Of a DNA stretch of 64,000 nt, positions 12,317 through 23,776 are shown piece after piece. The translations under genes were made by a program, and so were the position numbers. The notes below the pieces were generated by a model, which did not search any database, was not told the origin of the DNA, and was given only the letters and a program-made list of their open reading frames with translations. Every line of letters starts with the position of its first letter. The first letter of the stretch is position 1. The stretch lies in NCBI GenBank assembly GCA_013420905.1, contig JAAXNY010000005.1:1426001-1490000 (forward strand), written 5' to 3'. This DNA comes from Collybia mongolica (lineage: Eukaryota > Basidiomycota > Agaricomycetes > Agaricales > Clitocybaceae).

Positions 12317-12673
12317 TCCCCTCCGGTCGTACTCTTATTGTTATCGTCACCAATCGTACGCGATCCTGACATTATTCATTCCTTTGGCATATATAATTTT
12401 CAACGCAATTTGTAAAATACTTATCGACAAGGTATTCAAGTGTATATCACCATTAGATCTACGACAACGCTCGGCGGTGGTTTAACTTACCTTCTATCCC
12501 TATATATGACTGCTGTCTCCAAAAAGTACCTTTTATCATTAGGAATAGTTGGCTCCAACGCACGTCCCACCACTCCCCTCTGCTTTTCATCTGCGCCCAT
12601 TACTAGTACCACCATTACGACAAAGAACGTGGAACAAAAGCAATTAATGAATAGATGAATCTTGATGATTCAC
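12317..12673. other. convergent 3' region PPR/coilin
   Basis: About 360 bases between two gene ends that face each other. It should contain both 3' UTRs and polyadenylation sites. No gene is seen. Confidence 0.4.
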
Positions 12674-14497
12674 TCATACGTTGACGAGTTTACATTGCAA
12701 AGAGATGATTTCACTCCAATCCAAGGTCTCCTCTTTAGGTTCGTCGAGCACAAACGTTGATGCAGACTCCGCCCCCGTGCGGGGGATGTGACGGATAATT
12801 GTACGAACTGACAGATCAACACTGGGATTTGGAAGTTGGGTTACGCAGGCAAGCAACAACATAATCTCGGGCGTGAATGTCCGTGGATTGAGACCAAGCG
12901 CCTAGGAAACATATTTGGTCAGTTGGATCCAATGCAGGTAGCCCGTAAGAAGTACCTTCCATCCAATGAGACCCCCCAAGGTAAGTTGCTCAGGGCTGGT
13001 CAAAGCCACAAATTCGTCCCATTCTTTTTCAACGCGTGTCCAGTCCACAGAATCCTTTTCGCTTTCTTTGGCTGCATTATGGTCCTCCAAGACGATACCT
13101 TGGACATGATTAACCTCCTCATACCATTCCTCCTCTTGCACCCTCTTTTTCTTCTTCTTTCCCTTGGCAGCCCACATACCTTCCTCAACATCCACGCTGG
13201 TTACGAACATCCGTGGCGGTAGTGTACCCATTTCCTGCTTTTCCGACGGCGGCACCAGGCGAACGTACCCATTGACCGAGGACTCTGCTCCGGTCCAACC
13301 ATTAGCAAGAGGCACAATCCCAGTATCTTGCAAAGTCATCTCGACTTCCTGAACCAAACCCTCTGGCTCCGTCCTCGTCGTCTCAAAAACGATCTTTTTT
13401 GGCAGTGGTCCAGCCATGCTTTGCATAAACCCTTTTTTCTTGTTTTTGTTCCTGAGTCCTGCCATCATAATCCCCCCGGTACCTCCATTTGTTGTTTCAA
13501 CGCCCCTGCCTACATCCACCTCTCTATTTTTTTCCTTGGAGCTATCCACATCCATTTTCGTGCCCGGATCAAGCTCGCCCCCCTCAGCATTACTGCCAAA
13601 CGCGTTATTCAGAGCGGACGCGACACCCCCCGCTGGACCCACACGGGAACGCTTAGAGCTGACCTTTGTAGAAGTTATGGGGATGGCATTAGCGTCGGAA
13701 GTGCCAGGCGGGGCCTGGGTGAGCGGGTGAGCGTCGTGACGCTTCTTGATCCGGCGACGGGTATTGCGACTGTGGGTAGATTGTTTGCCGTGGCCTGGGG
13801 GGACGGTGGGTCCGCTGGAAGAAAAGGTCAATAAGAAGAGTAATTACGAGAGACTTAAACAAACATGAGTGGCTTTGGAAGTGATGGCGGAGGGTGAACA
13901 GGTATCGTTATTTTGGGGACAGGCTTTGAGGATTGCGGGGTGGGTGGACCGGAGGACGAGGATGACGATGACGAAGAGGATGAGGACGACGAAGATGACG
14001 ATGACGATGAAGACGATGAAGACGACGAACAAGATGTTGACGATTCGTCGCTTGAATCGGACTTGGATGCCTTCTTCGGACGGGAGCTGGGCGAATGAAC
14101 GGCCCGGCCTGGAAGAAATACCGCTGGTTCATGCTTGTGCTTTTTGGCGTGCGGTGGATCTGGTGAATGGCTCAGTTGCGGCCTTACGAAACACAACACG
14201 AGGCTTACCTGTGGCTACTCCCTTTCGTTTTCGTGACACACCTAGATGGCCAGATGGTAGCAGTTGAATGAGTACGAGGTCGCCATCCCTCACGACATCG
14301 AGTGGACTCTGGTCGAGCAGTTCAAAGCCATCGAGGACAAGGACGACATGAGTGGGGTCGACGGGGGTGGCCTCGAGGACAGGAACGTTAGAAAAGAGAG
14401 CGTGCTTAAGATCTAAAACTGAGTTAGTATCGTGAGTTGGTGCATACCAAGCCTTGAGAGTGGGAAGAGGAGGAACACTTTGAATTCGCAGACGCAT
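12674..14497 (-). CDS. coilin-like protein (Cajal-body scaffold)
   Basis: 556-residue protein with the two hallmarks of coilin, organiser of Cajal bodies and snRNP assembly. Exons in transcript order: 14209-14497, 13865-14159, 12956-13814, 12674-12901. Residues 1-80 (MRLRIQSVPPLPTLKAW ... LVLDGFELLDQSPLDVVRDGD) match the coilin N-terminal ubiquitin-like fold with its closing RDGD turn. The middle is basic and low-complexity, with a pure serine tract of about 30 residues after ESSTSC, then KKR-type nuclear-localisation patches. The C-terminal part (GGLIGWKALGLNPRTFTPEI) looks like the atypical Tudor domain of coilin. The 5' splice site of intron 2 (after 13865) is chosen on phase only (gtttgt donor) and is the weakest point. 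A longer N-terminus from an upstream in-frame ATG near 14560 is possible. Fungal coilins are poorly described, so identity rests on both ends agreeing. Confidence 0.72.
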
Positions 14498-14960
14498 CGA
14501 TGCTCTTTCAAATTTCAGAAAACTCAAATTATTGTCACGTACATCCCCCAAGTCACTCATCACATGACCGTGACACCGCCAGGGCCGCAACTGATAAGCA
14601 TCAAATCAACTCACTCCGATCAAAACGCCAAATCCCCAAAGCCACACACTATATAAGTACCCACCACCGAAACTCTTTGCGTAGCTCTCTACTTTCAGAA
14701 AGACACTGATACCTTTTTTTTTGCACAGAGTACTCGAGTACATTTCCTTCATGTACTCCATCTTGGCCCAAAAGGGGCCCCAGCGCTTCAGACAAACACC
14801 GCCCTCAGGAACGATCCTGGATATTGGGTGTGTCCCTGGATCGAAAGACAGCTCAGGAATTTGGACTAATCCGGATACCAGCGGTGAACATTAAATAAAT
14901 AAAAGGTCAAAACGACTCCCCTTTGGTTTCCATCTTTATCTCATCCCCCTTCAAAGCTTC
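14498..14960. promoter_or_regulatory. divergent promoter region coilin/MARVEL gene
   Basis: About 460 bases between divergent starts. A TATA-like box (actatataagta, about 14648-14659) points towards the plus-strand gene, followed by pyrimidine-rich sequence. An unspliced leader or an upstream non-coding exon of the MARVEL-type gene could lie here. No other gene is seen. Confidence 0.4.
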
Positions 14961-15929
14961 ATGGCTCACCTTCTCCCCACTCTTCGCCTTGCTGCTCTCG
15001 GTAAGGGTTTCATTCATTCGTAATCGATGCGTACTCAGCTTCTGCCTTGGCTATAGGCACTGTCGTGCTGTTCTCAGTGATCGTCTTGGGGTTGAGCTCT
15101 CATGTGACGGCGTTGACGACCATCTATGGAGTATATTTCACCTTCGCCGCACTATCAATTGCAACCGCGGTTCTCTCCATCCTTTCTATACCAGCAATGT
15201 AATCATTCAGCGTTTTTCTTGGATTAGCAGTTGTTCTTATTGTTGTTACCAGGATCATCGTCGACCGTCTTCGCAAAGGCGCGATCACTTCCATGATAGT
15301 GGTAGAGTTGGCGTGGCTGGGTGAGTATAACTTTACTTATCCAGTGGCCTGTCCTGATGATATATATATATATATTGAAAGGCTTTCTCTGGGTCCTTTG
15401 GCTTGCAAGTGCAGGGACTGCCACCCAGGTCACTACCTTGTCATTTGCCTTGGGGTGTGACTATTGTGAGTGAACCTTCCAAGTCCGAAGCTGTTCGTGA
15501 CCAACTACTGAATTCCATTTCCTAGCCGATCTCGACGGTGCATGCCGCGAGTTCTCCGCCATTCAAGCCTTCTCCTTTCTCAATTGGCTTATCCGTAGGT
15601 GCATCTTTGCATCGTCCCCGACCTGGTAATCATTGATGTCCCAAACAGTTCTTGGCTACACGTCAACTCTCCTTGTGTTCTCTCTTATTGCTGCCAATCG
15701 TGGACACGCAGTGTGGACCTCTGCAGTGAAGGATACTGATTTTAATGCTCCTGTCGCTCCCCAACATAATCATGGGGACAAGGCCATAACTCCCCAGTTC
15801 GCAGGTGCCTCACAGCCAGCCTACCCTGCACAACCACAGTATCCGCCCCAGGGACCAGTGACTCCAGGTTGGACTGGACAACCTCAGAGTGTCCCGACTC
15901 CTACACAAAGCCCCTATCCCCAGGTTTAG
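14961..15929 (+). CDS. MARVEL-type four-transmembrane protein
   Basis: 227-residue membrane protein. Exons: 14961-15000, 15057-15198, 15253-15320, 15382-15465, 15526-15594, 15649-15929; all GT-AG with consistent phases. Four hydrophobic segments are visible: LAALGTVVLFSVIVLGLSS (about 10-28), YGVYFTFAALSIATAVLSIL, ITSMIVVELAWLGFLWVLWL with a following LASAG, and FSFLNWLILLGYTSTLLVFS. A short Asp/Cys loop (CDYSDLDGAC) sits between TM3 and TM4, where fungal MARVEL proteins often have paired cysteines. After TM4 comes a cytosolic tail of about 75 residues rich in Pro, Gln and Tyr (QPAYPAQPQYPPQGP). MARVEL proteins sit in the plasma membrane or vesicles and bind lipid domains; the specific role here is unknown. 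The intron before TM4 contains no ambiguity; intron 3 contains a (TA)n run. Confidence 0.82.
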
Positions 15930-16165
15930 GAAAGCACACATTTTTCTCCAACCATGGTCATCTCGTCCATGCCGTTCTATTACTTATAATCTTTGTCGTT
16001 GTGTAACACCTACATACGAATTTGCCATGAATGAAATTTAAAGTTGCTTGTTATATAGATGACGTTTAAATCCAATATTCGATCACTCGATCACGAAAAA
16101 TAAAATAAATTGCCGAAAGTCTAGGCGATGTGAACAGCGAACACAACATTACTCATCCCAACCCA

Positions 16166-17145
16166 ATGCTGTCCCTTTCACGGTGTGCTTTGCAGCGTCG
16201 TGGCTGGCAATCTCAGACCGGTTCACTCCATGTCGGTCGTAGTTCTTTCGTCTCGAGAGCCCTGAGAAGACCAGTGGCAGAGACATCGCAAAAGCGTCGC
16301 TATTCGGCCTACCCGGATCGGAATTCTGTGGGGGTGAGGGCGTTTCACAAACAAACCATGGTTCAGCTAAATGAGAAGGTTCTCATATAGGTATTCACCC
16401 CCAAATCTGCTGCCCTTTTCATCACGACGGGTACTGCCTTGTTCTTCTACTTCAGGTATGAGAAAGCCAAGCTTCTCGAGGAGCGTGGTAGGTATATTTC
16501 ATGGTGTGGTCTTTGCATAGAAGCTTACAACACGTACAGAGAAAGAACGTGCAAGTAAATCGTATGGTCGACCGCAGATTGGCGGTGCATTCTCGTTGAC
16601 AACGCCGTCTGGGGAAACATTCACAGAGAGGAATCTTTTGGGCAAATGGTCTATGCTCTACTTTGGGTTCACGAACTGCCCGGATATTTGTCCAGAAGAG
16701 CTTGATAAGATGACGGCAGTCTTGAATGTAATTGGTGCGTCACAGATTAGTTTGTAACATTGTTCTATGGCCATTAACATGGTATGTAGAGAAGGAACAT
16801 GGCACCATTTTCCAACCAGTATTCATCTCCGTAGACCCATCGCGGGATACACCGAAGAGGATTGGGCAATACCTGGAAGATTTTCATCCTTCGTTCACCG
16901 GTCTGGTAGGCTCTTATGAAGCTATCAAGGCGACATGTAAATCGTACCGTGTTTACTTCTCAACACCACCCAATGCGGACCCCGAAGGCGATTACTTAGT
17001 CGACCATTCTATCTTTGTGTACCTGCTTGATCCTGAGGGCAAGTTTGTTGAGGCATTTGGGCAGAGCGCAAGCAAGGAGGAAATTATTGATAAGGTTCGT
17101 GAAGTCGTGGATGATTGGGTAAAAGAGACAGGTAGTAAGGTATAA
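16166..17145 (+). CDS. SCO1: SCO1-like copper chaperone for cytochrome c oxidase
   Basis: Mitochondrial inner-membrane thioredoxin-fold copper chaperone delivering Cu to the CuA site of COX2. Exons: 16166-16333, 16391-16487, 16540-16734, 16790-17145; 271 residues. The N-terminus MLSLSRCALQRRGWQSQTG is Arg/Ser-rich, a clear presequence; a single membrane helix follows (SAALFITTGTALFFYF). The catalytic fold shows GGAFSLTTPSGETFTERNLL, YFGFTNCPDICPEELDKM with the copper-binding CxxxC, VFISVDPSRDTPKRIGQYL, and the third ligand His in YLVDHSIFVYLLDPEG. All three copper ligands are present. The start at 16166 is the first ATG giving the presequence; a GTG further upstream in frame is not used. Length and order match fungal SCO1/SCO2; the two cannot be separated here. 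Confidence 0.95.
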
Positions 17146-17500
17146 TACATATGGGCCAGTAAAAACTCTGTTAGTTGTATAGAAGTAGAACCATCCCCTC
17201 TCATCAATATTTAATATCTATATACACCATGAAAGGTTTTGGGTCTTTTGGACTCTTGAATGCTTATGTAGTCGGAGTGGGATCCGGAGGGGATGTCAGG
17301 GTCGTGCTTAACGTAATTAAGAAAATCAGGCCCCCAAATAAAGACGGAATGTCCGTTTTTTTTCTTTTGCTGCTTGACAGCGACCTTCTCACTGGTTTCC
17401 CTTGCTCCGGCCTTCACTTTCTAGCGAGTTGTATTCGCTCAATAATCATTGAACACCTAGAGCTTACCTCCTGGTTATAGTTCGAAGTGCTTTCGTTGTC
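17146..17500. other. intergenic region SCO1-MBOAT gene
   Basis: About 355 bases, head-to-tail genes. No recognisable gene; a short open frame at 17175-17480 has no family resemblance. It should contain the 3' UTR of SCO1 and the promoter of the acyltransferase gene. Confidence 0.4.
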
Positions 17501-19421
17501 ATGGACGCGCTCTTTTCCCCCCTGGCCGACTTGGTTGGTGCCAGCGTTGATCAAATAAAAGTAAGTTCTTGTTCAAATAAGCTGGTAGGAGTGGTGTTCT
17601 AATAACCCCTCAAATAGCTCATATCATGTCTCCTAATTGCATATCCTCTGGGCAGTCTCTTCGTTCGGATTCCCTCGTCAAACCCAGCATTACGCCACCT
17701 GTTCAGCATCACCGTGGCGTTATTCTTCTTCTTCCCAGTTCTTAAATTGTACTCCGCATTCTTTCAACTCCTCGCTAGTATCGTTGGAACGTACTTTATT
17801 GCTCGGTTTGACCATAGTCCCCGCATGCCGTGGATTGTCTTCATCTTCGTTATGGGCCATCTAACTATCAAGTAAGTTCTCCAGCACCAAAAAAAAACCC
17901 CCATCCTTATTATTGAACAGTCATGTTATTCGTGCTATCTACGGATTGAGTTACGAAACTATGGAGGTTACCGGCCCTCAGATGGTCCTCACAATGAAGC
18001 TCACCACCTTCGCGTGGAATGTTTGGGATGGACGCCGACCAACTGACGTGTGTCAAGCATTGACTATTTATTAATCTATTGCTTATGTTGATCGCTTCAG
18101 GATTTGGACAAATGGCAATCTTCAAAGCGGATTACTCAATACCCTTCACTATTGGAGTTCCTGGGATACTCGTGAGTCCGAAGCATTTTCCCTGGAAATA
18201 AGTTGATCATTGTCCTTCAACTTAGGTTTTATTTCCCTGGTATCCTGGTTGGACCATACCTCGATTTCCCGGAATATAAGGATTTGGTTGGAGAGGTTAT
18301 GTTCGAGGATCCCCAGGCTAAAGCAAAAGCTAAGGCCGGCCGCAAGCTCCCTGCTGGTAGAAAGCGTGTTGCTTACTTCAAGATGTTCATGGGTCTCGTG
18401 TATCTCGGACTCTTTGTTGTTTGTGGTGGAAAGTTCAACTATGCCACGGCTCTAACACCCTATTTCGCAAACAAACCTCTCGTCATGCGGTATCCACATT
18501 TTTTTTTTCGCTATCATTCTCGTCTAACAGATACTCTCAGAATTGCCCTATTCCAAATTTATGGGTTCTTCGAGCGTTCCAAATACTATGCTATCTGGAC
18601 ACTCACTGAGGTAAGCAACGGCCGGCCCTTGGAGAATATTGAACCTTATCTCCTTTCACAGGGCGCTTCCATCCTTACTGGTCTTGGATTTACTGGCTTC
18701 AATGCCCAAGGTCAATCCCAATGGGAGGGTGCTGCCAATGTCAAAGTCATGGAAATTGAGTTCCCGTCCAATTTCAAGGTTCTTTTGGACTCGTGGAACA
18801 TGAAGACAAATGTCTGGCTGAGGGAGTGTGTGTACAAACGTGTCACCCCCAAAGGTAAGAAACCTGGTTTCAGGAGTAGTATGATTACCTTTTTTACGAG
18901 TGCTTTCTGGGTGAGTCTTCAGTCCTGCTCAACGTTCTACCTCTCAACGGTAGCCCTCACAGCATGGAATTGCCAGTGGTTACTACCTCACCTTCCTGAT
19001 GGGTGGTTTCATCACGACCGCCGCACGCCTTGCACGAACTAACATACGACCCCTGCTCCTTCCCAAGCCTGGCGAGAAGCCCTCTGGGCTGAAAGAGTTT
19101 TATGACCTTCTAGGCACAGTTCTCTCCACTGCCATTCTCAACTACGCTGCATCCCCTTTCATGCTTCTCACTGCCTCTAGCTCGATCACAACCTGGTCGC
19201 GTCTCGGCTACTATGGGCACATTATCATTGGTGGCAGCCTTGTCTTCTTCTATGCAGGTGGTACTAAGTACTTCAAGCGTCTTCAGGCTCAGCGGGGTAT
19301 CGTTGTATCTGCAAGGGGCGTCACCACTCCCAATGGCGGAAGCGGTGCTAACACACCAACTGCAGAGAAGAACTTTACCATGCCACCATCTTTGGACAAG
19401 TTCGTTCCTCCCCAAAAGTAG
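17501..19421 (+). CDS. ALE1: lysophospholipid acyltransferase, MBOAT family (ALE1/LPCAT type)
   Basis: Polytopic ER enzyme that re-acylates lysophospholipids (Lands cycle). Exons: 17501-17560, 17618-17871, 17921-18047, 18101-18171, 18226-18489, 18541-18610, 18662-18910, 18963-19421; 517 residues. MBOAT landmarks: MGHLTINHVIRAIYGLSYE, MVLTMKLTTFAWNVWDGR, FLGYSFYFPGILVGPYLDFP, ALFQIYGFFERSKYYAIWTL, the conserved Asn in DSWNMKTNVWLRECVYKR, and the catalytic His in SAFWHGIASGYYLTF after MITFFT. Many hydrophobic segments and a short polar tail ending PPSLDKFVPPQK follow the family pattern; the usual KK-type ER signal is not obvious beyond the final QK. Splicing of intron 7 (18911-18962) is needed to place the catalytic His in frame. 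Acyl and head-group preference is not readable from sequence. Confidence 0.95.
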
Positions 19422-19559
19422 AAACTATAAATAAGTAGATTTTTGATACCAGCGATTGGAGAGCTAAATAAATATTTTAATATACTGTCAACTGGAGTTT
19501 GCATTTATGAGCTAGGATAGGCAATGGTTCTACAAACAAACAGTTTGGATTGATGATGG

Positions 19560-21389
19560 CTACAACATATCGCTATCCTCTTGCATCAAGATTTTCATTT
19601 TGAACCCCTCCACATCACGCTCAGCGTCAACTTCTGCCCATGCAATGTCTTCATCATCTAATTGGGTTCCGTCAACTGGCATATTTCGATGAGTGGTATC
19701 TCCCGCCACAGTGTCTACATCCACTTCCTCTTCTTCCTGCTTCATCTTCCGTTTCAATATTTCTTCTTCATCCTCCTATTGAATATTTTAACTCCGGGTT
19801 GGTATAGATTGGCTCTTGATACGCTTACGATGTCGAACTCATCCTCCTTCTCTTCATACTCGACGTTCTCGTCCACTTCCTCAAAGCCACCAGCGAAAGC
19901 ACCCCATCGTTCAGGATTTGGACAATGCCAGATGAGGATATTGCCGTGATTTGTGGTTGAGGCGATCGAAGACTTATTTGGGTGCCACTGTTTGAGTATA
20001 AACGAGATTAACACAGCTTGAAGTTTTGGAAGCACTGACATGGAGATGAACTAGAGGCTCTCTTCCCCCATCCAGAGCACTTGCGAATTGTCCATCATTT
20101 GAAATATCCCAGATGTATATCTTGTGGGTGGCAGGATCCGCCGCCCCTACAGGTTATTGTCGATTGAATGTCAAAAACTGACTATAAAAATAAACCCTTA
20201 CCTCCAGCAAGCCATTCTCCGTCAGGGCTATAAGACATGGCATACCACGCTGTCTTATTAATTGGGTCATTAAACCGGTGAGTGGGTTCGAGTTCTTGTT
20301 CGAAATATTCCCCGTTAGGGTTTGGGGCTGGATAGTGAGGCAAATTGAATTGCCGTAGAGTTCTGTCGGAAGAATTTGTGATAAGGCGGCTGGTGGTGTT
20401 GACCGGGATTTGACAGGAAATCGATTAATAAGGATCGAGTGACTGGCTGGATACTATTTTCACCGTCCGGATTTCACAAAGTCAAAGCCTTTCATGCCGC
20501 CTGCACCCGTTATCTTGTGTCGTGCAACCATCTTTTAGGTTCCAAAGTTGGAGCCATCAGTTTGTCGAGCGCAAAAGATAACTCACGGTCTTCGTTCGTG
20601 TGTTGAAGACAAGGACTGACCCAGAGGCTGTGCCAATGAATATATGTTTTCCTGATGGATCGAATCGTGCAACGGTCATAGCCGATCTGGTCATGTCGCT
20701 CGATTGGGGAGAAACAAACTAGAAGTGAGTGTCTGACCGGTTCTTATTATGCCCATCGTCCTCGTTATCGTCCATAATTTCACAGAGTTCAACGCGCGAT
20801 CTATGTTCTTTACGGAGGTCGGCGAGGTATGCTTCACCAGTACTCATCAGGGCAAGAACGATGTTGCTAGGGTACGAGAGTTCTATGAAATAAGCGCGCT
20901 GTAAGTCGCTGAACAGGGCATACCTATTTTGTGGGTGGAACGACGCTGAGAGAACTGGTGCATCAAACCGAATGGTTGCGTGTCGTTGCAATGGATCGCA
21001 TTGAGAGGCAAGGTCCCAGATGATGACATTCCAGTCCTTTGAAGACGTCAAAACCCATCGCGAATTTCTTGACCAGCTGGAATGAAAACAGTCAGCGTTG
21101 CACAAGAGCACATAACGAGAAAGCTTACTCAAGGCTTGTTACTGCTTTGACATGACCCTCCAACCAACGAACCGGAGCCCGCGTTTCAAGGTCCCAAATA
21201 ACAGCAGCACCGTTATTCCGACCCGCTCCAATATACCTTCCAGATGGATCGAACCGGGCAAATAGAGCTGAGGCAAAGAGAGAAGTCTGTACAGCTGTGG
21301 GATGTGTGATATTGAAGGGACCTGTTTCTATTTGAGCAAGGGAAACGATAATTCGACATTGTCTACTAACTGATCAGGGATTCATTCAT
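19560..21389 (-). CDS. SWD1: COMPASS H3K4 methyltransferase subunit SWD1/RBBP5 (WD40)
   Basis: WD40 scaffold of the COMPASS/SET1 complex that methylates histone H3 lysine 4. Exons in transcript order: 21371-21389, 21129-21327, 20738-21076, 20587-20686, 20464-20531, 20202-20389, 20040-20146, 19829-19987, 19560-19775; 464 residues. WD repeats seen: ASALFARFDPSGRYIGAG/NNGAAVIWDLE, VTSLEWSRNSRWV-type with DWNVIIWDLA, VLSASFHPQNRYALF, MTVARFDPSGKHIFIGT, GRRLITNSSDRTLRQF, AMSYSPDGEWLAGGAADPAT, and WHPNKSSIASTTNHGNILIW. The diagnostic hinge WGAFAGGFEEVDENVEYEEK with EDEFDI, which in RBBP5 contacts the other COMPASS subunits, follows the propeller, then an acidic tail. Intron 3 skips an in-frame TAG (20687-20737 removed) and joins HNKNR to SAMT. 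The first exon is only 19 nt. Confidence 0.93.
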
Positions 21390-22626
21390 CGCGCAACTCT
21401 GAAATGGCCGACTCCAGAGCTCAGTTTTCTCATCAATGGAAATACACGTGTCTTCGCATGGAAGCCAGGTGATCAGACATGCATCACATGGCAATTCTCA
21501 ACCTTTTTTTTCCCTCACAGCAATGTTCCTGTCACTATCACTGAGTACTGAGTACTGATCACTGATCAAGTATTCAAAAATATTAGAATGAGTGAATAAA
21601 AGATCCCACCCAACAACATGGTTAAAAAGAAAAATTCCCCTATATTTATGTATTCCTTATATTATTATTAGTAGCAAGTATGCGACTTGGTTTTTTTCAA
21701 TTTTCAATTTTGGTTAAATTTATGATATTAAGTGCAAGGGGGTGCAGAGCCTAATCTGCTCATGGGACATTACCTATTATCTACTTGATGATGATGAAGA
21801 AGTAAATAATATTAAGCACAAGAGGTATTATAGCCTATTCAACTTGTGGGCATAGTGACCTACTGCCACTAGATAAGAGAAAATGAGCCATCAGGGGGGA
21901 GATTTACAATCATGTTGTTCTCCAGGTCAGGTCTCAGGTCTTGACTGAGGATACTTGTAGTCAAATGGTATTGTACTATGCCATGTCTGAACCTCCCAGT
22001 GTGTCTATAGATATGCCAATCTATTTGTTGGGGCATGGTCCCCTTCCTCTGCATTGGCACCCCAATTCCATCCCCCCCCCGGAAATCCATACTCTTCTCT
22101 AGTGTTGAAAATATTATCTGCAATTAAATGACCATCCCTTACCTCAAACCTGCCTTTCTGCCCCTGATAGACTGTTGATAGTCCAGTCTGGGCCAGGTCT
22201 GCCCTATTTTTGCTGCCCCAAGGGCCAGGTTGGTCCAAGGCTGACCCCAGGTCAACCAGGTCCAGTGGTAAAAAAAAATAAATTGTTTAATAGTCTGGAA
22301 AGATGTCTACTACTGAGATATACCATAATTAACATCTATTGAGTAATTACAACTATCTCCCAATAAATTATATTAGTGTTTTCAGTCCTTGCACATCTGG
22401 ATCATCAGAGAAGTAATATCAGTTTCTGCTCCAAAGCTGCTCAACATCAGGAATTTGATCAAAAATCATTGATTACTAATAATTTCAACAAGAGCTATTA
22501 TTTTTTGAGGTTTGATTTTGCATTCTCTATTCCCCCACCATTTGGTAGCACTTTCACCACCTGCCAATATATAAGGCCAGCCAGGTCCAACCTGAGGGCT
22601 GGGCCAGTACTCACAGTGGCCCTGGC

Positions 22627-23116
22627 CCTATAAGTAATATTTGAAGTACACATGATGTATAAGCACTAGATATATGCAAGGTATATTCTGTGGTACCTTT
22701 ACAGAATATATGATTGATCATACCATGTGTATGATATATAGAATAACTGATGAAGATACATCAGCCATATGCCCATTTGGTTTACACTTGGCTTGCTATG
22801 CCAAGACAAACCATTCAATGATGCCAAGACAAGCTGTCTGACATGCCTGACATGTTTGAGGAGGGATGCTTGACACAGCCTTACCCACACTGGGAAAGTT
22901 GGGCAGCTTGTCTTGGCATCATTGAATAGTTCATCTTGGCATAGCAAGCCAAGTGCAAACCAAATGGGCATATGGCTGATGTATCTTCATCAGTTATCTT
23001 ATATACTTATACATGTGGTATGATTGATTGTATATCCTGTAAAGGTACTGCAGAATATACCTTGCATATATCTGGTGCTTCTACATCATGTGTACTTCAA
23101 ATATTACTTATAGGAT
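22627..23116. repeat. foldback element with about 210-bp inverted arms
   Basis: Left arm 22627-22836 and right arm 22904-23116 are reverse complements of each other over nearly their whole length, separated by about 67 bases. Both ends read cctataagtaatatttgaag / cttcaaatattacttatagg. Differences between the arms are mostly C/T or G/A transitions. No coding capacity and no clear target-site duplication were found. It is a non-autonomous foldback or MITE-like element, and its RNA could form a long hairpin. Confidence 0.85.
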
Positions 23117-23303
23117 TTTCAAAACTTATTGAGTGCTTTAATTTCATGGGTATGTCATGTATATTCAAAGGTATATTTATTGTTTATTTGGGGCAGAAAC
23201 AAGCCATTTCCCCAGTGATGGGCTAAGTTGGGGTGGGCTGTGGCCTGCTCCCCTTGGGTGGTGAGCCACTCTGAGGGATCCAACCCTCTAGTGCCCAATT
23301 GGG

Positions 23304-23547
23304 CTCAGTAAAAAATAAAGTCAAACTTTAGTTGCAAGTTTCAACATTACCCAAATGTAATAGTCAAGGGCCAGCCCAAAGTAGTCAAAAATCATTCATT
23401 TCCTCCCAAATGGCCAAATCCACATTGAAAGTTGACAAAATCATGAGTTTGAATTACCATTTTTGTTGACTCTTGCATGACTTTTTGTTGACTTTGTCAT
23501 TACTGCTGACTTCACACTGACTAAGCATGACTTTATTTTTTACTGAG
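23304..23547. mobile_element. MITE with perfect 20-bp inverted repeats and 7-bp target duplication
   Basis: The ends are ctcagtaaaaaataaagtca (23304-23323) and its exact reverse complement (23528-23547). Directly outside, AATTGGG occurs at 23297-23303 and again at 23548-23554: a 7-bp direct duplication. The 244-bp body has no open frame and contains several GTTGAC/GTCAA motifs. This is a textbook non-autonomous DNA transposon; the family is not assignable from these data. Confidence 0.9.
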
Positions 23548-23776
23548 AATTGGGTGTGTAATTCTGGCCCATCCAATGCTGCTGCCACAACTCTCTTTAG
23601 AGTACTTTCATGTCTCATACAATGGATGTTTATTCATGTAATTATGTCTATTTACTCTGTATTTTGCTACAACAGCATCTGTATTATATACAGTGATATG
23701 TAAGGCTTTGAGGGGGGGAAAAAAATCAATTCCCTCAGGTATCCCTGCCAGAGTTTCAACTGGATTAAATAACCAT

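Noticed and set aside
13740..14040. CRISPR-like short tandem repetition in the GAC/GAT region
   Set aside because: No spacer structure; it encodes the serine tract and the organism is a eukaryote.
13913..14098. Acidic plus-strand open frame opposite the coilin-like gene
   Set aside because: It is the antisense of the serine-coding tract, with no independent start context or homology.
14425..14460. Short intron with a perfect ctaac branch site in exon 1 of the coilin-like gene
   Set aside because: It would be only 29 or 35 nt, and either splice creates an immediate stop; reading through keeps the coilin-like sequence.
20940..20975. 25-nt intron in SWD1 exon 3 (gtatgc...cag)
   Set aside because: Far too short for this genome, and the unspliced reading NRYALFSDLQRAYF fits the WD-repeat pattern.
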